Assembly: GCA_019096065.1 (NCBI GenBank)
Contig: JAGUCH010000004.1
Coordinates: 6,262,001 to 6,326,000, forward strand
Direction: 5' to 3'
Source: Paracyclopina nana
Lineage: Eukaryota > Arthropoda > Copepoda > Cyclopoida > Cyclopettidae
DNA length: 64,000 nucleotides
Shown: positions 42,781 through 51,669 of the stretch, one piece after another
How positions within the stretch are numbered: position 1 is the first letter of the stretch
How the letters are laid out: each line of letters starts with the position of its first letter
Notes under the pieces: generated by a model
The model's input: the letters and a program-made list of their open reading frames with translations, nothing else
Databases searched by the model: none
What the model was told of the DNA's origin: nothing
Program-made: the position numbers and the translations under genes

Positions 42781-43627
42781 TACTGTAAAAAGTCCGCAAT
42801 GTCAAAAGTCCTTATATATAAAATCCTCATGTAAAAAGTCCTAATATATGAAGTCCTAATGTAAAAAGTCCTGATGTAAAAAGTACACTCTACAAAGACT
42901 ATTTTTGTACAGATATCAATAATAATTCTTTGATAAAACATTAATGCATGCATTTAATTTGTGAAATAAAGTTACCGACGCTGCTTTGATTGAATAATGT
43001 TTGACTTATCAATGAAAGAGTCTTCTGTATTTATTCGCTTTTTCTGACTTTGTTCAATTGGAAATTGGCTACTTTGTAAAACAGGGCTGAAGTCTGATGT
43101 ATCTTCAGTTCCCTGTTCAAGTTCAGTGGCCTTATGGACTGATAATGGCCTTATGGACTGGTAATGGGGATTAATAAACTAATAATTAGTATAAAAAAAA
43201 CACTCGTACAATTACAGCCCTCGCAGGCTCGGGCTAGTAAAGCTGCACTTGAGTTTTCCCATTTTAAAATCCTCGCTCAGCTATTTAATGACCCTACTTT
43301 ACGTGCCCCAGCTCGAAATAAATAACTATAATAGGATCCTTTAGAATATCATCCCTCAAATGATTGCATCAGTACCATTTGATATTCCTGTGAGCAGAAC
43401 ACAATCCAAGAGTTAAAATTAGAATCACAAGAAGATATAGATAAACTTTTTAATCTACTTGTATTAAGGTTCATATTATTGTATTTATGGTCTTTTATAA
43501 AAATTGGGACTTCACATAAAAGGACTTTTGATATCTGGTCTTTATATGAGCGGACTTTTAGTATCTGGACTTTTTGCAACCGGACTTTTTTTATCTGGAC
43601 ATTTCACATCGCGGACTTTTTACAGTA
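42781..43627. mobile_element. Non-autonomous DNA element with perfect 17-bp TIRs and subterminal AAAAGTCC arrays
   Basis: TACTGTAAAAAGTCCGC (42781-42797) is mirrored exactly by GCGGACTTTTTACAGTA (43611-43627). Reading the outer TA as target duplication gives an 843-bp element. Inside the left end, AAAAGTCCT-type units recur about every 17-18 bp to about 42893. Inside the right end, GGACTTTT units recur in the opposite orientation from about 43508. The centre has no coding sequence. Confidence 0.75.
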
Positions 43628-45900
43628 CATCCCTCAAGATGTCTTCTTTTGGTTTTATTAAGCAATACTTACTTGAGTATCTTCACTTGGTTACATATGC
43701 AATTATCAGTGTTAGCGTACTTGAGGCGAATTATAAAAAACCAAAAGCTTTAAAAAACTATTTAAAAATAGTAGGTTCCAGAGAAATCTTTTAAATGTGT
43801 TAAAATACAATATTTAGTATTTTAACTTCATTTCCATTTTCGGATTATTTCGCAAATGCTGCCTTTGATGGGCAATAAGTACATCATGTCTCTGGTGCAC
43901 GTTACGACCAGAATAGGACTTGATTGGACCCCTCCAGTGGAACCTGTGGAAACCGTGGAGCCCGTGGAGCCGCCAGAAGTCCGGAAGGTTGCCCATTCAC
44001 CGCTACATCACCACCTCAAAATCACAAAACCTCCTTTCTTAAAAACACCTTTTCATCTCCTCCAACTCTCTGATTGTTGCTGCTGCTGCTGCTACTACCT
44101 ATGCATTGAGCCTCACCTATGGCAATTCACCTGACCTTGAGTGGAGAAGTTGCTAGCTATTGTGTGGAGGAGTTGCTAGCTGCCACATAGAGAGGACCTG
44201 CAGCTGCATGATAACGGGGAGAAGCAAATGGAAGCTGATGGAACTTGCTGCGATGCACCAAGTGGAGAAGGAGGAGAAGACTCGGGGAGTTCGAGGGGGG
44301 ACTTCAGAGAAACAAGACATGGACCAAGTGCACATGGCCCATTGAGTGAGCTCTGCCCTGCTATTGTCCCACCAAAGTTCTCCAAAGTGTGCTGAGGCAT
44401 GAAGAAGATGGCCACAAGAATATTTACTGCAGTACTTATTTCTTTGTATTTGCTGCCATTAATTTGTGTGGTGTTAAAAGCCGAGTGAATAAGACAACCT
44501 TGATGGATTTTGTTCGACCATAACTTGTATAGAGGTTTCCTGGGCAGTTATGCATCCTAACCTGAGGCTGTTAAGGCCACTGAGGACTTGGATAGGAGGC
44601 CCAATCACAGGTCTACAGCACTGAAGCTTGCCATGTGATGTATCTCGCCAGAGTTGGAGCACCGAGGCTGCGGCTTTGGGTCCAAGGCGGGTAGACATCC
44701 GGCCAGCACCCGGAGGCTGCGAACGGTACCGCGACCATGAAGCCGATGCTAACCATCCTAGGCTTCAGAGGGTGTGACCGTCGCACACCATTTTGGAGGC
44801 CCCGGAGGGATTGAAGGCCACTTTCTCTCCTAAAGGTTTGATGACCAAAAAACCATGAAGTCCCGGAAAATGTCTTGGTGTGGATCAGGATTCCTGCTCT
44901 GCGGCGCAGGTTGGGCCGCACGCTGATTGCGATCAGGGTGTGTCTACTACAGTATAAAATCCCGAAGGCTGACGAGCCGATGGGGGTCACTCCGATGGCA
45001 TTTGGGCCTATGTGGTGCGTAGGCTTTAGATTCCCTTAGACCCAAATTGCGCATTGATGCCGTTGGCGGGTTGGAACTGGCGCGCGGGGAGTGCAATAAG
45101 GTACAGGCCGTGACGTACCACCAGCCCGTTGATGATGTCTTCCATGGACCATTGTTATGATGATGGGCCTACACAAAGTAACAATGACACTGTCTTTCCC
45201 GGAGGTGAATGCATGCGTGCAGGCTCCGCATGGCATAGCTTGGAGTATGGGTGCCATGGCAGCCGGAAAGCCAGCCAAGGTGCAGGTTGCGACCTGAGCC
45301 TCTGTTGCCTATCCATTATGGGGCGAGTGAGCGCAAGAGTGTTGCGACACTAGTGGGTCTCGTCCGTGGGTTTGGCCACACAGATGGAAGAAGATGATGT
45401 AATCCATGACTTGCGAGTCAATGAACCCCAAATAGGCCACGCGTGGAGCCAGAGTGGGAGCCACAAAGGAAAATGCGTGTTTGGGGCCCAAAAAACTGGC
45501 TAACCTTGGACAAGTTGCCGAGGGCACTGGGAAGGTTGGCCGGCCCGCAACTCGAGGAGGAGTGGGCAAACTTTTATTTTTTCATTCACTGAGTCGACAC
45601 TGGTTGGCGAAGTGGCATACCTTTTTTGCGTAAAAAGTTGATGCACCTTTGTTTCAGAGACTTAGAAGAAATTACCATCCATACACCTGTTGGCACCAGT
45701 AGTGCCAAATTTTACTCCATCTTTTATATTGTAATAAGTGAGTGTGGGTAGTTGTGCGTGCATTTGTGTGTGTGTTTTGTCTTGGCCGCTCATAGCCTTG
45801 ACAAAAAATAAATAAACGAGCTTAGCAACTGCAACCTTTTTCTCTGTGTCACTTGACGCGGCGTAGTAATTAGGACAAGCTTCCCTGTGCTTTGAACAGC
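43628..45900. other. Unassigned region upstream of the retroelement, GC-richer, no supported gene
   Basis: From about 43,900 to 45,570 base composition becomes GC-richer than the flanks. Several short minus-strand ORFs overlap (for example 44613-44990 and 45309-45569) but show no domain or splice continuity. It may be the 5' untranslated/LTR portion of the element that follows, or another decayed repeat. I could not match it to the 3' side by eye. Confidence 0.4.
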
Positions 45901-45911
45901 GTATAGCTTTT

Positions 45912-46041
45912 AATTCGGTATTACCGAATTTAGTACACACAGTAGTGTACTAAGACCAGAATATTGCGTGTGACTCCGTTGCACCTCTAAGAGATAAGAA
46001 ATACTTCGTGTGACTCCGTCACGCTTTTTACAAGATAAGAA
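45912..46041 (+). repeat. Two palindromes and a 40-bp tandem duplication directly before the Gag-like ORF
   Basis: AATTCGGTATTACCGAATT (45912-45930) and TAGTACAC...GTGTACTA (45931-45952, 6-base loop) lie side by side. They are followed by two copies of a unit carrying CGTGTGACTCCGT (45967 and 46007) and AGATAAGAA (45992 and 46033), the second running into the start codon at 46041. This is likely leader structure of the element. Confidence 0.7.
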
Positions 46042-48605
46042 TGGCTAATCAGGATTCTAGGATCACTGGACCTACTCTGGCTGAGGAAGTTACGAAAGTA
46101 AAGGATCGATTGTTGCAACATCTTGGGATTAGTGAGGACACTTTTCAAGGGTACTTATCCCAATGCCACCCAAATGGGACCAGCAGGACTGTCTTGCAAA
46201 GATTTCTGCCACACGTTGCTTACCCTGAAGCACTAGAGTTTGTTACGGTAACCCCAGCACAAATAGCAGCTGTATGGGATAGGACTCGAATAGTAATTGT
46301 TCCCAGGGAGCCAATTAGACCGTTGGATGATCATATTATGGCAATCATTAGGACTATGCCTCTTAAAGACCCAGTAGGCCAGGTTGTAAATGTGGTTAAA
46401 TATATTGATGCTCTTGACCCTAATTCATTGACAAGCACGACATGTGCTTTATTATGCATTTGTTTTGGTCTGGATGAGTTCCTAACTCGTATTGAGGAAA
46501 AGAAAGATCTGCAGCGCATCCAAGAAGTTGATGGAAGCTCCATGACCTATGCACTGTCAGGGACGCATGAAATGGTTGCGACATTGATATCCAGGAATTG
46601 GCTAAAGATACGGGCATTTGGAGATGGATTTTCTATTGTAGCGAGGCTTTATGGCCTACAAATTGATTATTTCCTAAATGAGCCGCTTAACCTGAAGCCA
46701 CAGAAAACTTCAGGCCAGAGTGTACATTTCCCAAACAATGAGACGGGTAATGCTGTTCCAGATATGTCTTCGATAGCAAGTCCTTCTGGGACTAACCATC
46801 ATGAGTTCACTACAGGTGTTGACCTGAATGGCCAAAATAAGTCAGTCCTAACCTCGACTAAAATGAATCCTCGTGATTTGCACAACTTGACTAATTCTGT
46901 CACGCTTCCTCCAATGGAAGTTGTACATAGGATGGTACAAAAGATGTTGTCAGGAGGCCATTTGAATATTCAGGAATTGAACACGGTAAAAGCTTACTAT
47001 ACGAAAATGCATGATGCAAGCACGGCAAATAAAATTATTGCCTCTGCACAAATCACGGCTAAGCACATGGTTGGGGCAAAAGTAGAGTCTATCTTCAGTA
47101 AGAATTTAGAAAGAACCTTAAGCATAGTAGATGCTGCAACGAAGGAAAGAATGGTGCCGGAAACTGACGTCATCTACGATGAGTCTGCTCCGATTTCAGA
47201 GAGGCTGAAGTTAATTAACACCGACGAGATTAAGGATGTGGAATCAGCCAGACGAGTAATCCTTCAGATGGTTGACCCAAACTTATCCTCAGGAAAGAAA
47301 TTGATTGAGATGCAGAAGCTCTTTAGTGTACTTAGCACGAGGGACGAGTTTACTTCTCTCCAAAAGCAGATATTGGCAGAGGGCTACTTGAAGACCCCTG
47401 AAATAAGTGTGGCCGCTGGAGTATCAGCTGACACTTCTAGGAGCATTTATGATCCGACTACCATGAGAGGTTACATCGCTGCACCTACGAATGGCCATGT
47501 TAAGTATGCAAGCTCACAGTCAATGAAGGAGATTAGGCACAAATATACCAAAAAGTTTGATCTACATAGTTCCTCATTAACTGCTGAGAATATAATAAAT
47601 TTTCTGGACTATATGGCGAACGAGGCTGGCAGACAGCATTGGTCTCATGCAGCTTTGTTAACAGCCATGTGTGAGGCTTCATCCCAGAATACTAGTGAGT
47701 ATTTTAAGGGGATGGCTGGAGAAGGAAAAGATGGTATGGAATTGCTATGGCAAGATATCTTTAACTACACGCAGTTTGTGCGTAAAGAGGATCCATATTT
47801 CCTCATTCAGGAGATGATCCGGAAGCCTACTGAGTGCTTCACTGCCACACTTAAGGCAATTCTTCGACTGCGAATGAAGATACATAGCACAACCATTGGA
47901 GATGGCGGAGATGCTCATGCAGTCTCTGAAGCCATCTCTGATGGTTTTGCACTCCTAGGACGTCATTGGCCTCAGAATTACCAGTCATTAGTAAACAAAT
48001 ACAACGACTATCTGCTGAGAGCGAATATACCTGCTAGGAGTTTGCACGCCTACAATATCATGATGAACTTGATTGGCAGTGACCTAGGTACCTATGTGCC
48101 AAGGGACCTGGATAGGGCTCATAAAGAGGAGAGGCTGCCAATGGTACCCAATATGCGTGCCAAACCTAGAATTGCTATGGTTGAAGCTACTGAAGAAGAG
48201 GTGTTAGACAGTGCTAGCACTATGTCGGCAGCCTCTGGCCGTAGTCAACGAAGTGCTAAAATAATAAATGAACTACAAAGCGAGTTGGCTCGAGCAAATT
48301 TTGAATTGAGTAGGCAAGCTGTTGAAGTAGCTATGATGAAAGCTGAATCACCATCCGAGAAAATAAATAGGCTGGGAAAAACTTTTAACATAGATACATC
48401 TAAGTTGCCTGAAGGAAACCCTCTTCAGACAAATGGGTGCTTGTTCTGCAACCAATTGCATTACGCTACACAGTGTACGAATTACCCGAACACGAATTTG
48501 ACCTCAATTAGAAACGATGGCACATTGTGCCCGTTGTGTAAAGGATTGCACCTTGAGTTTAGGGGAGAACAGTGTTGGAAGACACGACCTGCTCGTAAAC
48601 AATAA
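46041..48605 (+). CDS. Gag-like protein of the retroelement, with two zinc knuckles
   Basis: This intact 854-residue ORF would form the particle and package element RNA. No known capsid motif could be recognised by eye in the N-terminal 700 residues, which are mostly helical-looking. A coiled-coil-like segment (about 755-780, NELQSELARANFELSRQ) precedes two cysteine knuckles: C800-X2-C-X3-H-X4-C and C830-X2-C-X3-H-X7-C. The length is well above usual Gypsy Gag proteins. The stop TAA shares bases with the ATG of the next ORF. Confidence 0.75.
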   Translation: MANQDSRITGPTLAEEVTKVKDRLLQHLGISEDTFQGYLSQCHPNGTSRTVLQRFLPHVAYPEALEFVTVTPAQIAAVWDRTRIVIVPREPIRPLDDHIMAIIRTMPLKDPVGQVVNVVKYIDALDPNSLTSTTCALLCICFGLDEFLTRIEEKKDLQRIQEVDGSSMTYALSGTHEMVATLISRNWLKIRAFGDGFSIVARLYGLQIDYFLNEPLNLKPQKTSGQSVHFPNNETGNAVPDMSSIASPSGTNHHEFTTGVDLNGQNKSVLTSTKMNPRDLHNLTNSVTLPPMEVVHRMVQKMLSGGHLNIQELNTVKAYYTKMHDASTANKIIASAQITAKHMVGAKVESIFSKNLERTLSIVDAATKERMVPETDVIYDESAPISERLKLINTDEIKDVESARRVILQMVDPNLSSGKKLIEMQKLFSVLSTRDEFTSLQKQILAEGYLKTPEISVAAGVSADTSRSIYDPTTMRGYIAAPTNGHVKYASSQSMKEIRHKYTKKFDLHSSSLTAENIINFLDYMANEAGRQHWSHAALLTAMCEASSQNTSEYFKGMAGEGKDGMELLWQDIFNYTQFVRKEDPYFLIQEMIRKPTECFTATLKAILRLRMKIHSTTIGDGGDAHAVSEAISDGFALLGRHWPQNYQSLVNKYNDYLLRANIPARSLHAYNIMMNLIGSDLGTYVPRDLDRAHKEERLPMVPNMRAKPRIAMVEATEEEVLDSASTMSAASGRSQRSAKIINELQSELARANFELSRQAVEVAMMKAESPSEKINRLGKTFNIDTSKLPEGNPLQTNGCLFCNQLHYATQCTNYPNTNLTSIRNDGTLCPLCKGLHLEFRGEQCWKTRPARKQ

Positions 48606-49399
48606 TGGGACCAAGTACAAAAACTCCCAATAAGAATGATAAAGATAGTTACATCTTGCCTTCATTTATGAGGGGAGAATGTAACAAAGAAGTAGGACGA
48701 GCTTACTTTGATTATTTAAAGGAGCAATCTGTGAAAAATGCCGAAATTATGACTCGTGGAAGTGAGGACAAAAAGGCTCTGGTCCTTGCAATAAGGGGTA
48801 GAAAAAGTCGGTTTGTCCATCAGCATACTATGACTGTAATTGAGATTAGCATAATACTGTTTGCAATAACAATATGTCAATATTGCTTATTTGGTTGGGA
48901 TTATTGGCCAATTACAGTAATCTGTAGTGGAGCAATAATAGCTTTATGGTACTACTTTGTAAAAGGTAGCACGAGTGATGAGCAAAAAACTTGTAGTAAT
49001 GATGGTATCGTTACACATCTGGCCTCAGTAAATGCTAATGAAGCAGAGCCAGTAACACATTTTGAACCTTTACCGAATCCGGAACTTGAAGATGACGTGC
49101 TGAGTATATACTCATTAAAACTACATAATGTTTGTGAAAGGTATTTTATACCAGTGGAGATAACTGGAAAAATACGTTTGCATGCTTTATTTGACAGTGG
49201 AGCAATGGTGCAGATAATATCACGCACTCTTGTAAAACTGATCGAAGACAAAATTGGTTACACTCTACCTCGGGTCGAAACTAATTATGTAATTAAGAAC
49301 TTTAATGGGGAAGAATTCCCAGGGAATGAAGCTGTCTCTATTCAAGTTGCATTTGGGAATCGTGTTTTTAATCAGACAGGCTGTTTTCCTTGTATCTGA
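48605..49399 (+). CDS. Retroelement ORF2: two hydrophobic segments followed by N-terminal part of an aspartic protease
   Basis: 264 residues. The start overlaps the ORF1 stop as TAATG (48603-48607). Residues about 77-98 and 102-118 are strongly hydrophobic (IEISIILFAITICQYCLF and WPITVICSGAIIALWYYF), enough for a membrane hairpin. The retropepsin active site follows as ALFDSGA (Asp about 196). The frame closes at 49399 before the protease is complete; the C-terminal protease motif (LLMIGNSLL) continues in the next ORF one base ahead, at about 49,405-49,435. Confidence 0.7.
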   Translation: MGPSTKTPNKNDKDSYILPSFMRGECNKEVGRAYFDYLKEQSVKNAEIMTRGSEDKKALVLAIRGRKSRFVHQHTMTVIEISIILFAITICQYCLFGWDYWPITVICSGAIIALWYYFVKGSTSDEQKTCSNDGIVTHLASVNANEAEPVTHFEPLPNPELEDDVLSIYSLKLHNVCERYFIPVEITGKIRLHALFDSGAMVQIISRTLVKLIEDKIGYTLPRVETNYVIKNFNGEEFPGNEAVSIQVAFGNRVFNQTGCFPCI

Positions 49400-51659
49400 T
49401 TGCGATACACTATTAATGATAGGAAACTCGTTATTAGTGGACAATAATGTCCGGATGACTAGTAAAGATGGAAAGCACTTTATGGATTTCCCTGGAAAGT
49501 CCAAACATAAGAAAATTCCACTCTTACTATCAAAAGAGGCTTTCTACCCAGTTGCAATAAATGAAGGGATCACTCTACTCCCTGGAGAAGAAGTGACCAC
49601 CATGGCTAGTTTACCTCATGATTTACCTGTCATCAGTAATGACATCCAAATAGATTCTGACTCTGACGAAGATGACGACCTTGGTCGTACTCATCACCAG
49701 AGAAATGTTTATTCCGGATTGGTGGATAAGTACTTAAACTTTATGCCTAGTAACGAGTACCGCGGAGTGACCTCTGAGGGGGCACTTACTGCAGTCACTC
49801 GTAAAGGTACTTTCCCAGTAAATATTGGGAATAATACTGAGGATCCCATCTACTTAAATGCACATGCAGTGATTGGGCGAGCCAGGATTGTCAAGAAACA
49901 GAAGTTTAAAAGTACGGTTGCAGCCCATGTGGCTAACATTAGTCTAAAGGCTCTGGAGCATGAGATGGAGTCATGTTACTGCAATTATTTAGATTCGCAC
50001 GTAATTGTGCAGTTTACTGATATAAATGGACTTTCCTTTACTGATATGCATTTTTTCAATGCCTATGAGCCATTAAGGGGAAGCCACAAGCCTATGATTA
50101 GTAGAAAAGGAAATTACGTATTTATCTCAGCTAACCAAAGTGACGGTTACGAAGAGATAACTGATGTGATAATTAGCAAATTTATGAAACGAGAAAAATG
50201 GGATGAATTACCATGGGCTGTTATTGTCCCAGGACATAAACTTTTGTCTGGCGAACAAAAGCGCATTGTAATAAAGATGAATATGATGGTGGATAAACTT
50301 AAAGTAGTATGGCTAAAATATAAGTATATTTGCCCACCATGTATGACCATTGCCTTGTGTCCTATTGAATCCTACCTCAATGGGATGGATAGGGTCATAA
50401 TAACTATGATGATACATGAGTATGAGAATTACCCACTTGCTTATCAAAGAAATGAACTAGATAAGTATTTTGAACTAAACGTTCTTGGAGCTCATGGTAT
50501 CATGTTTAAGTTGTCCAACAATGTTGAGCTAATATTCCATGTCCCTAGCGAACATGCAGAGAATGTTGGCTACCTAACCACACTTATGTACATAATAATT
50601 GGTCAATTACGATACCAAAATGTAGCTGACGATGTGTGGATTAGAACACTTATGGATGGTGACGTGCATGTAGGTGACCCACTTTGTATGGCAACCACCG
50701 CTGCATTGCTAGTGTTATCTGGGTTACAAATGTACCCTGATGACCTTACCAAAGAGGATATAAAGACAAAATTTGGTAAATTTATACCTTTTGTACTTGA
50801 ACCACATGGTTGCTCATGCAAGCCTTGCTTGGCAAAGAACATGGGCATCAAAGTGCCACTTAAAAGCTTCACTACTATTTATGAAGGTCCTATTGTTGAT
50901 ACCAGTATCAGGCAAACAGTCCTGAAAAGTCCTTCTGAACTAGACCTTGTATCAGCTAGCCTGGAGCTTTCTAAGGATGAGAGAAATAACCAAAAACTAT
51001 ATGATGAGGTTTATAATCTCCTTTTGAAATTCCCTAGTGAATTTGACCCTCTCCGTGTTTTAAATGGAGTAGCAGGTTACACATTTCCATTGAAACCAGA
51101 AACGATCCTGAACATGGACCTAGAACACATTCCGGATGAAGTTAGAGAGGACTTTAGGGACCTCTTAATAGAATATAAGACTATATTCTCGGAGGACCCT
51201 AGATCATATAGGCTATGGAATGTTGAACCCATGAAGTTCCAGCTAAAGGATGATAAACCATTAGTGCCAAAAGTATTTAACATGTCAGAGTATGAAACTA
51301 CCCAGGTTGACCGTAAAATAGCTTTAATGCTGTCATCTGGATTAATTGAGATTGTGGATAAGTCACTTAATAGGTACTCGGCTTGCCCTTGTTTCTTGAC
51401 TTCAAGGCCAAATGATGAAAAGCTGCCTATGAAGCAACGCAAGCCTCGGCTACTAGTTGACTTAACATCTTTTAATAAAAATCTGATATTTACGACTTCA
51501 GAGCACATAGTGCCACCTATCCCTACCTTGCTAGGGATGTTATCTAATTCATGTTTGATGTCATCTTTTGATGTGACATCCGGATACGATAACTTACCTG
51601 TGGACTCTGATAGTGCTGATATGTGCTGCTTCGCAGTAACGCCCTCGCAGTATATATAG
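49305..51659 (+). CDS. Retroelement ORF3: protease C-terminus, uncharacterised block, reverse transcriptase N-terminal half
   Basis: 784 residues as read; the ATG at 49305 is probably not the real start because protease sequence continues from ORF2. The flap-to-C-terminus motif LLMIGNSLLVD is at about 36-46. An acidic run (DSDSDEDDD) follows. Then roughly 500 residues match nothing I recognise, including a Cys cluster EPHGCSCKPC near residue 505. RT fingers and palm begin near residue 663, with PRLLVDLTSFNKNL and MSSFDVTSGYDNLP (catalytic Asp of motif A). The frame ends at 51659 within the RT. Confidence 0.75.
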   Translation: MGKNSQGMKLSLFKLHLGIVFLIRQAVFLVSDCDTLLMIGNSLLVDNNVRMTSKDGKHFMDFPGKSKHKKIPLLLSKEAFYPVAINEGITLLPGEEVTTMASLPHDLPVISNDIQIDSDSDEDDDLGRTHHQRNVYSGLVDKYLNFMPSNEYRGVTSEGALTAVTRKGTFPVNIGNNTEDPIYLNAHAVIGRARIVKKQKFKSTVAAHVANISLKALEHEMESCYCNYLDSHVIVQFTDINGLSFTDMHFFNAYEPLRGSHKPMISRKGNYVFISANQSDGYEEITDVIISKFMKREKWDELPWAVIVPGHKLLSGEQKRIVIKMNMMVDKLKVVWLKYKYICPPCMTIALCPIESYLNGMDRVIITMMIHEYENYPLAYQRNELDKYFELNVLGAHGIMFKLSNNVELIFHVPSEHAENVGYLTTLMYIIIGQLRYQNVADDVWIRTLMDGDVHVGDPLCMATTAALLVLSGLQMYPDDLTKEDIKTKFGKFIPFVLEPHGCSCKPCLAKNMGIKVPLKSFTTIYEGPIVDTSIRQTVLKSPSELDLVSASLELSKDERNNQKLYDEVYNLLLKFPSEFDPLRVLNGVAGYTFPLKPETILNMDLEHIPDEVREDFRDLLIEYKTIFSEDPRSYRLWNVEPMKFQLKDDKPLVPKVFNMSEYETTQVDRKIALMLSSGLIEIVDKSLNRYSACPCFLTSRPNDEKLPMKQRKPRLLVDLTSFNKNLIFTTSEHIVPPIPTLLGMLSNSCLMSSFDVTSGYDNLPVDSDSADMCCFAVTPSQYI

Positions 51660-51669
51660 ATCAGTCTTT

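Noticed and set aside
42678-42953. Repetitive ORF reading YIRTFYIRTFYIRT
   Set aside because: It is the translation of the subterminal AAAAGTCC array of a DNA element, not a protein gene.
43856-44134. Plus ORF with VEPVETVEPVEP and CCCCCC runs
   Set aside because: Low-complexity translation of short repeats; no start context, homology or splice evidence.
44613-45569. Minus-strand ORFs in the GC-richer stretch before the retroelement
   Set aside because: They overlap in different frames, have no linking splice sites, and no recognisable domain. They were kept only as an unassigned region.
45662-45940. 92-codon minus-strand ORF in the retroelement leader
   Set aside because: Lies over the leader with palindromes and lacks any family motif; probably chance.
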